35,441 bases of DNA from an uncultured Granulosicoccaceae bacterium (GTDB lineage: Bacteria; Pseudomonadota; Gammaproteobacteria; Granulosicoccales; Granulosicoccaceae), in assembly GCA_938035125.1 (NCBI GenBank), contig CALHNS010000070.1:1-35441 (forward strand). Direction: 5' to 3'. Positions within the stretch are counted from its first letter, which is position 1. Each line of letters starts with the position of its first letter. Positions 17,118 through 25,543 of the stretch are shown here, in pieces. Below the pieces are notes generated by a model. The model did no database searches, was not told the origin of the DNA, and saw only the letters and a program-made list of their open reading frames with translations. A program made the translations under genes and the position numbers.

Positions 17118-18032
17118 GTGTCCTCTTTTTTTGATTCGCTGCCGGTAGCGCCATGGGTTGTATTTACGTTTTTTGCAGCCACCATGCAAGCGGTTCGCAC
17201 AGCGGGGCAAAAGTCACTTAGTGCAACAGTAACCCCCATGAGCGCAACGCTTGTGCGCTATGTGTTCGGTTTACCGTTCGTCATTATCTACCTTGCGTAT
17301 TTAACTGGCCCTACATTTTTTTATAAGCTTAGTGATGCTTTGTCGCGGAGCGAATTTCTAATACCCGCGGTGCTCACAAGTGTTGCTCAGATCGTTGCCA
17401 CCGTTTTATTGATTCAATCGTTTCGCTATAAAAATTTTATGGTCGGTACAAGCTTTGCCAAAACAGAAAGCGTACAGACGGCCATATTAAGCACGTTGTT
17501 CTTTGCGCTACCGTTAACGTTTAGTGGGTGGGTGGCCGTGGTGTTAGGCATGGTAGGGGTGTGGCTTGTGGCCATGCCCAGCCGCGATGAGCCTTGGAAT
17601 TTTGGAGCGATTAGTAGAGGGTTAGGGGCGGGTGCATTCTTTGGATTAACCTCTTTGTGGATTCGGCAAGCGGCGTTGAGTTTGAACCACGATGTGTTGA
17701 CGTCTGCGGCCATCACGTTGGTGCTCATCGTGGCATTTCAATCGGTGTTGTGTGTGGCTTACACCCTCATTGCCACCCCTTCAGAATTTAAAAAAATTGC
17801 GTCTTGCTGGCCATTAGCTTTATTCATTGGTTTAACCAGCGCTTTGGGTTCCATCGGATGGTATACGGCCATGACGTGGCAGAATCCTGCCCTTGTTAAA
17901 TCATTGGGGCAGGTGGAGATCGTAATATCTGCATTACTAACGCTACGACTATTCAAAGAGAAGGTTTCTTGGGCTGAATGGCTGGGGGTGGCATCCATCA
18001 TCGTCAGCGTGTTGATATTACTATCGATTTAA
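17118..18032 (+). CDS. EamA/DMT-family membrane transporter
   Basis: Drug/metabolite transporter superfamily protein of 304 residues with about ten hydrophobic segments in two EamA-type halves. Recognisable stretches are SATLVRYVFGLPFVIIYL, SGWVAVVLGMVGVWLVAMP and EKVSWAEWLGVASIIVSVLIL at the end. The substrate is unknown; exporters of amino acids or metabolites are common here. I start it at GTG 17118, four bases after the hydroxylase stop, because the longer in-frame ATG (17067) lies inside the hydroxylase gene. No clear Shine-Dalgarno is seen, in keeping with coupled translation. It ends 9 bp from the convergent ypeA-like gene. Confidence 0.8.
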   Translation: MSSFFDSLPVAPWVVFTFFAATMQAVRTAGQKSLSATVTPMSATLVRYVFGLPFVIIYLAYLTGPTFFYKLSDALSRSEFLIPAVLTSVAQIVATVLLIQSFRYKNFMVGTSFAKTESVQTAILSTLFFALPLTFSGWVAVVLGMVGVWLVAMPSRDEPWNFGAISRGLGAGAFFGLTSLWIRQAALSLNHDVLTSAAITLVLIVAFQSVLCVAYTLIATPSEFKKIASCWPLALFIGLTSALGSIGWYTAMTWQNPALVKSLGQVEIVISALLTLRLFKEKVSWAEWLGVASIIVSVLILLSI

Positions 18033-18041
18033 GCTCTGCAC

Positions 18042-18461
18042 TTAATTGTCTGGGATAATACGCTTACCCATGCTCATCGCCTTATCATCAGAAAAACCAA
18101 GAGATTCATAAAACGCTTGCACGGCTGTGTTGCCGTGACGTATTTGTAAATTGATTTTCGGGCAGCCGCGTTGCAGTAGTTTGCTCTCTAGTGTTAGAAC
18201 CAGTTGTTTACCGTAACCGCTGCGTTGGTGATTTGGGTGCACCGCTAAATAATTAATCCAACCGCGATGCCCTTCATATCCCCCCATGATGCTGGCCATC
18301 ACTTGGCCTTCGATGCTGCCAATCAGAAATAAGTCGCGTCCTACCTGCGATTTTCGCAAAATGTCTTTGTAAGGATCGTTCCAAGGCACACACAGCTTGC
18401 ATAAGCGCCAGAGCTCTACCACGTTTTCTGTGTCCGAATCTTCAAAGTGTCTTACCTGCAC
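18042..18461 (-). CDS. GNAT acetyltransferase, YpeA-like
   Basis: Small GCN5-type N-acetyltransferase of 139 residues, close in length and motifs to E. coli YpeA. It opens MQVRHFEDSDTENVVELWRLC. Further in are WNDPYKDILRK, the acetyl-CoA loop HPNHQRSGYGKQL and YESLGFSDD near the end. The substrate is unknown. The start is GTG at 18461 with an AGG about 9 nt upstream. It converges on the EamA gene and diverges from the HutZ-like gene. Confidence 0.82.
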   Translation of the reverse strand: MQVRHFEDSDTENVVELWRLCKLCVPWNDPYKDILRKSQVGRDLFLIGSIEGQVMASIMGGYEGHRGWINYLAVHPNHQRSGYGKQLVLTLESKLLQRGCPKINLQIRHGNTAVQAFYESLGFSDDKAMSMGKRIIPDN

Positions 18462-18548
18462 GACTGATCGCCTGGTTCTAGTAAACTACGGCTATCGTAT
18501 CGAAGTTTGTTAGGCCTGAGTATCGTTCTAACATCGCTTGAGGAAACA

Positions 18549-19031
18549 TTGAGCCAATCGCCCCAAGAAGTCTGTGCCGCGTTAAAAGAGCGGGTAGCCA
18601 GCGTGCATATGGCAACCATTGGTGAAGATGGTTTGCCGCACACAGGCTGCGTTCCTTGCTTGTGGTTCAATGAGCATTTACACATCTTTGTCAGTCGATT
18701 GTCCGTGCACACGCGAGATCTTTTAAACAACCCAAAGCTATCCGCTATGTTGGTTGAAGATGAAGCCGATAGCCGCCAGCCCTTTGCCCGAATACGCTTG
18801 CGATATCAATGCGAAGCTAAGGTGATCGAAGCCGATGAGCCTAGCTACTCAGCTAGGTTAGATGCCTTCGAAGCCAAGCACGGTAAAACCGTTCAGCTGC
18901 TGCGCCAATTACCCGACTTCGTCTTGTTTGAGCTAGTGCCAAACGATGCCATCTTTGTTATGGGCTTTGGGCAAGCCTACAGGCTCAGTGGGCCTGGTTT
19001 GAACAGCTTTGAGCACGTCAAACAGGCTTGA
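18549..19031 (+). CDS. HutZ/HugZ-like haem-utilisation protein (PNPOx-like split barrel)
   Basis: A 160-residue split-barrel protein of the pyridoxamine-phosphate-oxidase-like superfamily. The segments FVSRLSVHTRDLLNNP, MLVEDEAD, FARIRLRYQCEAKV and FVMGFGQAYRLSG run parallel to Vibrio HutZ, which binds and breaks down haem. The C-terminal FEHV keeps a His near where HutZ has its haem ligand. I choose the TTG at 18549 because GAGGA lies just upstream; a longer in-frame TTG at 18507 would add 14 residues that look non-conserved. The usual partners hutW, hutX and tonB-type receptors are not next to it. The haem role is inferred from family similarity. Confidence 0.72.
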   Translation: MSQSPQEVCAALKERVASVHMATIGEDGLPHTGCVPCLWFNEHLHIFVSRLSVHTRDLLNNPKLSAMLVEDEADSRQPFARIRLRYQCEAKVIEADEPSYSARLDAFEAKHGKTVQLLRQLPDFVLFELVPNDAIFVMGFGQAYRLSGPGLNSFEHVKQA

Positions 19032-19218
19032 AAGCGGTACGGGTACTTTTCAATAGCTTCTTGGGGCCCTAAAAGGGCTTACTTGCCTTGGTTTTGAGCG
19101 CTGATCGGGGTAACGGCGAACCCATCATTGCATCTATGCCGGTAACCCCAGCATTTGCTTCTCAGTTCTCACAGTTATCTCAAGCGTTGATTGGGCTGCT
19201 CGTGTAACCTTTCCGCCC
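19032..19218. other. Gap before deaD; small hairpin, no clear promoter
   Basis: 187 bp between the HutZ-like gene and deaD. A short hairpin GCCCT-AAA-AGGGC (19066-19078) lies early in the gap but lacks a T-run, so it is not a convincing terminator. No coding frame looks real. The sequence directly before the deaD ATG is pyrimidine-rich and has no Shine-Dalgarno. Cold-shock helicase genes in E. coli have long regulated 5' leaders, and this gap could serve that purpose (inference). Confidence 0.3.
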
Positions 19219-21189
19219 ATGACACAATCCACCAAAACGGTAACAAGTTTTCACGAGCTTGATCTGCCGTCTCCGTTACTGCAAGCGCTTGATGCGCTGG
19301 GTTACGAAACTCCCACTGAAATTCAGGCTGCCACCATTCCGCCGCTGTTGGCGGGCGGAGATGTGCTGGGCCATGCGCCCACCGGCACTGGGAAAACGGC
19401 CGCATTTGCCCTGCCCGTATTGGCAGCGCTGAAGCCCGGTAAACAAGGTGTGCAAGCCCTGATTCTTACCCCAACCCGTGAATTGGGTATTCAAGTGGCA
19501 GAAGCCTTTAATACCTATGCAGCCAATATCAATGTTCGAGTGCTTCCGGTTTATGGTGGTCAAGAATATGGCGGGCAAACCCGCAAGCTTAAGCAAGGTG
19601 TCGATATTGTTGTGGGTACTCCCGGGCGCATCATGGATCATCTGCGCCGCGGTAATTTGGATTTATCTAATTTACAAACCTTGGTGTTAGATGAAGCCGA
19701 TGAAATGCTTCGCATGGGGTTCATTGATGATGTTAAGTGGATCCTTGAGCAAACACCTTCCACGCGACGCATAGCGATGTTCTCAGCCACGATGCCAAAA
19801 GAAGTTAAGCGCATTGCGAACACCTACTTAAAAAACCCGAAAGAAGTCTCCATTTCTAAGCGTGCAAACGCAGCTGAAAATATCCGCCAGCGTTATTGGA
19901 GCGTGACCGGTTTTCATAAACTGAACACCTTAACGCGCATATTGGAAGCTGAATCTTTCGATGGCATGATCATTTTCGTTCGTACCAAAAATGCCACTAC
20001 AGAAGTGGCCGAGCGTTTATTAGAATTGGGTTATAAGGTTTCTGCCATGAACGGTGACATGGCGCAAAAGCAACGTGAACAAACCGTTAACATGTTGAAG
20101 AACAAACGGCTTGATATTCTTGTGGCCACCGATGTGGTTGCACGAGGTTTAGACGTTGAGCGTATCAGCCATGTGGTGAATTACGATGTACCTTTTGATG
20201 CCGAAGCTTATGTTCACCGAATTGGTAGAACTGGGCGCGCAGGACGAAGTGGGGATGCGATTCTATTCTTAACCCCGCGTGAACAACGCATGTTAAACGT
20301 TCTAGAACGCGCCACAGGCGGCAAAATCAAAAAGCTTGAAATGCCAAGCGTTAAGATGATTAATGAACGCCGCATGGCTGAATTCAAACAGCGTATTGTC
20401 GATACCATTGAGTCAGGCCAACTCGACCCATTGCAAAAACTGGTTGAAGAACTGGTTGCTGAAAAGCAATTGCCAACATCTGTTGTGGCAGCGGCATTAG
20501 CTAAATTAACGTTAGGCGATTCGCCATTGTTGTTGGATGAATCCAAAGATTCTCTAGCTAAAAATGGTGCATCGCGCGATCGTAAATCTCGACAACAGCA
20601 AGGTGATGAGCGCCAACACAGTAGGCAAAGGGTGCCTAACGACTCTTCGTTTTCTGATCACAAACGTGGCCGTTCCAGTCGAGGGGAAGAACAGGGGGCT
20701 TCTGGACGCAAATCGGGCCGCAGTTTCATTGAAGATAACGGTATCGAAATGGAACGTTTTCGTGTGGATGTGGGTTCCTCTCACGGCATGCAAGCCTCGA
20801 ATTTAGTCGGAGCCATAGCCAACGAAGCGGGGCTAGATTCGCAATACATTGGCCGCATCAAAATTTCAGAAGAAAGCGCAACGGTTGAATTGCCAACTGG
20901 CATGCCCAAAGCGGTATTGAAAGACTTGCGTGGTGTTTGGGTGTGCAATCGCAAGTTGAACATGAGCCGAGATGGTGAAAGCCGCTCTGAATCTTTTGAA
21001 AGCAAAGGTGAAGGCAAAGGTACGGGCGAAGGTTCAGGGGCTGCGACGGCTAAAAAACCCAAGCGCCACGATAAACCTAGACATAAGAAAAAGAAGCAAG
21101 TCGGTAAGAAGCGTGTGGTTGAAGGCGCGTCAGGTGGCAATAAGCCGCCCAGCAAAGGTAAGAAACGGCGGAAATCAGAAGCCGCGTAA
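19219..21189 (+). CDS. deaD: DEAD-box RNA helicase, DeaD/CsdA type
   Basis: ATP-dependent RNA helicase acting in ribosome assembly and mRNA unfolding, typically at low temperature. The 656-residue protein shows all core motifs: PTEIQ (Q motif), APTGTGKT (53-60), PTRELGIQV, TPGRIMDHL, DEAD (158-161), SAT (189-191), ATDVVARGLDVERI and HRIGRTGRAG. Residues about 510-585 form the DbpA/CsdA-type RNA-binding domain (RFRVDVGSSHGMQASNLVGA). The tail is very rich in Lys/Arg. This layout is DeaD rather than RhlB, RhlE or SrmB. The start at 19219 aligns with family N-termini although there is no Shine-Dalgarno before it. Confidence 0.94.
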   Translation: MTQSTKTVTSFHELDLPSPLLQALDALGYETPTEIQAATIPPLLAGGDVLGHAPTGTGKTAAFALPVLAALKPGKQGVQALILTPTRELGIQVAEAFNTYAANINVRVLPVYGGQEYGGQTRKLKQGVDIVVGTPGRIMDHLRRGNLDLSNLQTLVLDEADEMLRMGFIDDVKWILEQTPSTRRIAMFSATMPKEVKRIANTYLKNPKEVSISKRANAAENIRQRYWSVTGFHKLNTLTRILEAESFDGMIIFVRTKNATTEVAERLLELGYKVSAMNGDMAQKQREQTVNMLKNKRLDILVATDVVARGLDVERISHVVNYDVPFDAEAYVHRIGRTGRAGRSGDAILFLTPREQRMLNVLERATGGKIKKLEMPSVKMINERRMAEFKQRIVDTIESGQLDPLQKLVEELVAEKQLPTSVVAAALAKLTLGDSPLLLDESKDSLAKNGASRDRKSRQQQGDERQHSRQRVPNDSSFSDHKRGRSSRGEEQGASGRKSGRSFIEDNGIEMERFRVDVGSSHGMQASNLVGAIANEAGLDSQYIGRIKISEESATVELPTGMPKAVLKDLRGVWVCNRKLNMSRDGESRSESFESKGEGKGTGEGSGAATAKKPKRHDKPRHKKKKQVGKKRVVEGASGGNKPPSKGKKRRKSEAA

Positions 21190-21361
21190 CTCGCAGTTTT
21201 AGGGTGGCTTCGCTATCCCTAAACCGGTTGGATTGAGAAATAGCTAACAAAAATTGAAATTTTGGGCACTGTTTCTACGTTCTGGTAGAACTTGTGATGT
21301 TCAGCACTGTTGAAAGGGGCCGTTAAGCTGATTAACGTCTCTTTTTTAACGAAGGTGCTTC
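21190..21361 (+). promoter_or_regulatory. deaD-lemA gap with four inverted repeats
   Basis: 172 bp containing four separate dyads: TTTAGGG/CCCTAAA (21198-21223); TTCTAC/GTAGAA (21273-21290); the near-palindrome TTCAGCACTGTTGAA (21300-21314); and CGTTAA/TTAACG (21321-21337). The last is followed by TCTCTTTTTT (21338-21347) and could be a weak intrinsic terminator, yet it lies only 15 nt before the lemA start. The lemA Shine-Dalgarno (AAGG, 21352-21355) follows directly. It may end the deaD transcript, attenuate lemA, or both. Confidence 0.4.
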
Positions 21362-21961
21362 ATGTCTGGCTCATTAATCACGTTGATCGTGCTGGGGGTT
21401 GCTGCTGGTTACCTAGTCATGGTGTACAACCAATTGGTATCGCTTCGCAATCGACACGCTAACGCGTTCTCTCAAATCGATGTGCAGCTGCAACGCCGCC
21501 ACGAATTGATACCGAATTTAGTGGAAGTGGCCAAGGAATACATGCGCCATGAGTCTGAAACCTTAACGGCTGTAATTGATGCAAGAAATACCGCCAGCAG
21601 CCGGCTTAAAGATGCCAGCGCATCGCCTGAAAATCCAACCAAAATAGGGGCATTAGCCCGCGCAGAATCCAGTTTAGGCCAAGCCATGAGTGGTTTTAAT
21701 TTGGTGGTTGAGAACTACCCTGAGCTTAAAGCCGATGCGCGCATGTCTGATCTTCATCAAGACTTGACCAGTACTGAAAACCGGGTTGGATTTGCCCGTC
21801 AGGCATACAGCGATGCAGGTATGGAATACAACACTGAATGTGAAAAATTCCCTAATGTATTAGTTGCTCGACTGTGTGCTTTTCGCCCTGCCGATTTATT
21901 CGAACTTGAAAATGAGCAGGCTCGCAGCGCTGTAAAAGTTTCGTTTGATAAAGCGGCTTAG
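21362..21961 (+). CDS. lemA: LemA family protein
   Basis: A 199-residue LemA protein. It has an N-terminal membrane segment (about 4-24) followed by the family signature MVYNQLVSLRNRHANAFSQIDVQLQRRHELIPNLV; the rest is a helical bundle ending in the FRPADLFELE-type motif. LemA proteins are membrane-anchored helical proteins of unclear function, often beside M48 peptidase genes, as here. The ATG at 21362 has AAGG 6 nt upstream. The peptidase gene begins 13 bp after its stop. Confidence 0.93.
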   Translation: MSGSLITLIVLGVAAGYLVMVYNQLVSLRNRHANAFSQIDVQLQRRHELIPNLVEVAKEYMRHESETLTAVIDARNTASSRLKDASASPENPTKIGALARAESSLGQAMSGFNLVVENYPELKADARMSDLHQDLTSTENRVGFARQAYSDAGMEYNTECEKFPNVLVARLCAFRPADLFELENEQARSAVKVSFDKAA

Positions 21962-21974
21962 CGCTCTTTAAATT

Positions 21975-23909
21975 ATGAATATTAAGCGCGCTTTGCGAGC
22001 GGTAAAAAGATCGTTAAACGATAGAGCGGTTATTGTTGCCACGGGTTTGATTTTCTTACTCACTTTGGCCTTGGTCATTCAATTGGTGGTAGGCGGCATT
22101 GCTTTTTTCGTAGGATATACCGATTCGATAGTAGAACCCTTTGCGGTTGGATTGGGGCTCATTTTAACGGTGTGGGCTGCCTGTATTGCCAAAACGGTTG
22201 CCTGTGTTGTCAACGTGAATAAAGGCGGTGCGGCTATCGCTGAAAACTTGGGCGCAAAGCAAGCATCTGCCAAATCACATCGAGAAGATGAGAAAGCGTT
22301 AATTCAAGTGGTTGCTAAAACAGCTATTGCATTTGGATATGAGCTTCCCTCTGTGCACGTCTTACGTGAAGAAACCAGCATTAATTCATTAGTGGTGGGG
22401 TCATTGTCTGGAGAAACAGCGCTTATAGTTACAAAGGGTGCGCTAAACGCATTAAATGAAGATGAGCAACTGGGGATGGTCGCTCATGAATTCGCACACA
22501 TCGCGAATAAGGATGTACCCAGAAATATGCAGCTAATGATGGCCTTTAGTGGGTTATTAGCGTTGGATCAGTATGGACGCCAGTTCATTCAACAGTATTC
22601 AAAAGCAGCATTTATTCATCCACTTAGAGCCATCGGGTATGTATTGATGGGTTTGGGTTTAGTGGGTGTTCTATTCGCTTCTGCACTTCGTCGGATTTAC
22701 ACAAAGCGCTCAGAAGTACGCGCTGACAAAACAGCAATTTATCGGCTTCAGCGCACGGAACCCTTGTATGCAGCGCTATCTAAGGTTGCGTGCTGTGAAG
22801 GAAGTGATGCCGCTTTGCACGCACATTATGTTGATGTCGTGCGCCACCTTTGTTTTCATCCTGGCAACGAGAAACTCTGGCGCACAAAATTCAATTCTAG
22901 CCACCCAAGTTTACAAGCCCGGCTACGTTATATTGATCCTGAAAATGCTTCACTTGAAACCCCTGATATTGCTATACCCGAAAGCAATGCGCCTAAGGCC
23001 AATAAGGTTTCTAGCCGTAAAATTAACACCCCTTCATTGGATGTGTCAGAAGCTGCCAATGAGGTAGCTAGAACATTAGGCTTACTTGTGGAAGAGCCGA
23101 AAATTCCTGCGATAAGCGACAAGTTGTCAATGACTGTTAAAGATCCTGTATCAGCATTGGCGGCGATGTATGCCTTATTCTTGCCAGCAGATGCCGACAA
23201 ACGTTTGAATTATTTAAGCGCTGTTGCCTTCTCTTACAATCAAAATTTGGCCGATACTATTGTTCATGTACACACCGTTTTAAACAATGAATTCGAATTT
23301 GATCGGTACCGCGTAGGGGCACAGGTGGCAAGCCAATTAAGAAAGAACCTAGCCCCAGAATCATCAAGACAGATTCTATTGAATGTAGAGCGTTTGTTGA
23401 AAGCCCATGGCTTACACAATTTAATGAACTATTCAGCTGTTCAGTATCTTAGACATGAACTAAAGGCCGATTTTCCGGTGTTAACTCAATTGTCGGGGAA
23501 AAGACCTTCCGATGCTCAAGGTAGAAAGTTAACACCTTTGAATAAAATGGGACAGGAGCTGGCCTGTTTGCTATCACAAGTGGTCGCATCAGCTGAAATC
23601 AGTGCAGAATCCAAAGCCAGTGAATTTTCTCGGATTATGACAAGCTATTCAATTGATGAACTTGCGCATTACGATGAAGAAGATTCTGTAGACGTGCACG
23701 ATACCGAAGCGGCTTATCAATTGTTGCTGATGCAACCACAGGCTGTACGCGATACGTTTATCCAGCATTGCCGAGATATTTTCAGCCTGAGCCGCAGTCA
23801 CATTGAACAAAAACACTCACAATTAGAATTACTGTGCGCCTCATTGGGTTGCTCTATCATGCAAAGCCAACGTTGGAATGAATCTGATTCGTTAAGAAAA
23901 ATTGCCTGA
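21975..23909 (+). CDS. M48-family membrane zinc metallopeptidase (HtpX-like) with long C-terminal region
   Basis: Integral-membrane peptidase of 644 residues. Two membrane segments near the N-terminus (about 20-46 and 56-80) precede the catalytic region. The zinc site is HEFAH (171-175) with the third ligand Glu247 in SEVRAD; another hydrophobic stretch lies at 218-238. This matches HtpX/M48B. HtpX proper is about 290 residues; here roughly 300 residues follow with no motif I recognise, mostly helical. It pairs with lemA (13-bp gap), a recurrent arrangement. No Shine-Dalgarno precedes the ATG at 21975, so translation may be coupled. The MBOAT gene starts 38 bp later on the same strand. Confidence 0.88.
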   Translation: MNIKRALRAVKRSLNDRAVIVATGLIFLLTLALVIQLVVGGIAFFVGYTDSIVEPFAVGLGLILTVWAACIAKTVACVVNVNKGGAAIAENLGAKQASAKSHREDEKALIQVVAKTAIAFGYELPSVHVLREETSINSLVVGSLSGETALIVTKGALNALNEDEQLGMVAHEFAHIANKDVPRNMQLMMAFSGLLALDQYGRQFIQQYSKAAFIHPLRAIGYVLMGLGLVGVLFASALRRIYTKRSEVRADKTAIYRLQRTEPLYAALSKVACCEGSDAALHAHYVDVVRHLCFHPGNEKLWRTKFNSSHPSLQARLRYIDPENASLETPDIAIPESNAPKANKVSSRKINTPSLDVSEAANEVARTLGLLVEEPKIPAISDKLSMTVKDPVSALAAMYALFLPADADKRLNYLSAVAFSYNQNLADTIVHVHTVLNNEFEFDRYRVGAQVASQLRKNLAPESSRQILLNVERLLKAHGLHNLMNYSAVQYLRHELKADFPVLTQLSGKRPSDAQGRKLTPLNKMGQELACLLSQVVASAEISAESKASEFSRIMTSYSIDELAHYDEEDSVDVHDTEAAYQLLLMQPQAVRDTFIQHCRDIFSLSRSHIEQKHSQLELLCASLGCSIMQSQRWNESDSLRKIA

Positions 23910-23918
23910 TGCGGTGCT

Positions 23919-23950
23919 AAGGAGCGTTGCGCTAACGCAATCATCTTATG
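23919..23950 (+). promoter_or_regulatory. Ribosome binding site with a hairpin in the spacer (MBOAT gene)
   Basis: A strong AAGGAG (23919-23924) lies 23 nt from the ATG (23948), too far for normal use. The spacer holds GTTGCG-CTAA-CGCAAT (23926-23941), five pairs plus a G-U pair. If it folds, the distance falls to about 7 nt. An in-frame TAA at 23933 excludes any earlier start, and the N-terminus MLFNSPEFLF fits the family, so the ATG is secure. Confidence 0.6.
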
Positions 23951-25543
23951 CTCTTTAATTCGCCTGAATTCCTTTTCCTTTTTTTACCCATTACTTTGTG
24001 GGTTTTTCATAAGTTGTGCATGGCTGGTAATATGAGCCGAGCACGTGCATGGCTAGTGTTTGCCTCCTTAGGTTTTTATGGGTGGTGGGAACCGGCTTAT
24101 CTTTTATTAATTCTTGCCTCTATTGCCGTTAACTATGGTTTAGCTAAGGGCCTTGATCGGGTGCCCGATAGCCGTGATCGTGCTCGTTGGTGGATTTTGT
24201 TCGTTGGTGTTGTTGCTAATTTAGCAGCCATTGCGTGGTTTAAATACGCCGGTTTTTTAATAGGCGCAAGCAACGCAGCGTTTGGCTCTGAATTCCATAT
24301 ACGAACGATTGTGTTGCCATTGGCTATATCTTTTTTCACTTTCCAGCAAATTGCCTATTTGGTAGAGGTTTATCGAAGAAATCACAGTGCGGGTGATCCT
24401 GGCACCTATCTTTTATTCGTTACTTTTTTCCCCCAACTAATCGCAGGCCCCATTGTTAACTTTCGCGATATGGCCCCGCAATTTGATGGATTGAAGAACG
24501 GGATTTTGCCAAACAACTTATTACTTGGGTTCATGGTTTTCTCAATAGGATTGTTTAAAAAAGTCATCATCGCCGACGGTGTTGCGCCCTACAGTGATAC
24601 TGTTTTCGGGTTAGCAGCAGCTGGGGTGGAGCTGGGCTTTCTAGAAGCTTGGGCGGGCGCACTTGCTTACACCGTGCAATTGTATTTTGATTTTTCTGGC
24701 TACTCAGACATGGCCATCGGTTTAGGTTGCATGCTGGGCATCCGTTTACCTAAGAACTTTGAATCGCCGTATAAGGCAAGCAGTATCATTGATTTCTGGC
24801 GACGTTGGCATATCAGTCTATCCACGTTTTTGCGTGATTATCTCTATGTGCCTCTTGGCGGTAGCCAACGTGGCCCCACCCGAACATTGATTAATTTAAT
24901 GATTGTGATGGTGTTGGGTGGTTTGTGGCACGGAGCGGGTTGGACGTTTGTTGCGTGGGGGGCTTTACATGGTTTTTATCTCTTGGTTAACCACTTATGG
25001 CGTCGCAAGCGCGCCAGCAAGGTGGGGCAATCCAGCGCCAATAGTTTCAGGTTAAAAGCTTTACCTTATGTGTTGTTTTCACACGCGTTAACGCTTATGG
25101 CCGTTGTGGTGGCGTGGGTGTTGTTTCGAGCCACAACCTTGGCTGAAGCCGTGCACGTTTTTCGCGGCATGTTCGGCTTTAATGGCATTTCATTACCTGC
25201 AACTTGGCAGTATAAACAGCCCGCACTGGTAGATGCATTAGTAGGCTTTGGTATTACGTTTAAAGACTTACCTACATTAGGCCCTCTGTTTACGCCGTTG
25301 GCCGACACCTTACGTATTCTAGGAAAAGGCAATGCGTTGGATAACGCAGGCACATTGACCGCGTTGTTGTCGTTAACCATCCCCTTAGTGGCGGTGCTTG
25401 TACTGCCCAATTCAGGGCGCTTGATGCAGGTTAAATTCACACCAAGAACGCTTTGGGTAGTTGCGCCCATATGCGCTGTGCTAGCAGCTTACGGTGCGGT
25501 TGGTGGAAGTGGTACCTCTCAATTTTTATATTTCAATTTTTAA
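23948..25543 (+). CDS. MBOAT-family O-acyltransferase (AlgI/DltB type)
   Basis: Polytopic membrane acyltransferase of 531 residues that would carry acyl groups across the inner membrane for attachment to an exported substrate. It opens MLFNSPEFLFLFLPITL, typical of AlgI. FDFSGYSDMAIGLG, DFWRRWHISLSTFLRDYLYVPLGG (His288) and GGLWHGAGW (His328, the position essential in AlgI-type enzymes) follow. About eleven membrane segments are likely. No alginate, cellulose or teichoic-acid genes are nearby, so the acyl acceptor is unknown. Its stop overlaps the next ATG (TAATG), so the SGNH protein is almost certainly its partner. Confidence 0.9.
   Translation: MLFNSPEFLFLFLPITLWVFHKLCMAGNMSRARAWLVFASLGFYGWWEPAYLLLILASIAVNYGLAKGLDRVPDSRDRARWWILFVGVVANLAAIAWFKYAGFLIGASNAAFGSEFHIRTIVLPLAISFFTFQQIAYLVEVYRRNHSAGDPGTYLLFVTFFPQLIAGPIVNFRDMAPQFDGLKNGILPNNLLLGFMVFSIGLFKKVIIADGVAPYSDTVFGLAAAGVELGFLEAWAGALAYTVQLYFDFSGYSDMAIGLGCMLGIRLPKNFESPYKASSIIDFWRRWHISLSTFLRDYLYVPLGGSQRGPTRTLINLMIVMVLGGLWHGAGWTFVAWGALHGFYLLVNHLWRRKRASKVGQSSANSFRLKALPYVLFSHALTLMAVVVAWVLFRATTLAEAVHVFRGMFGFNGISLPATWQYKQPALVDALVGFGITFKDLPTLGPLFTPLADTLRILGKGNALDNAGTLTALLSLTIPLVAVLVLPNSGRLMQVKFTPRTLWVVAPICAVLAAYGAVGGSGTSQFLYFNF

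Noticed and set aside
19066..19078. GCCCT/AGGGC hairpin as terminator of the HutZ-like gene
   Set aside because: Only five pairs and no T-run follow it.
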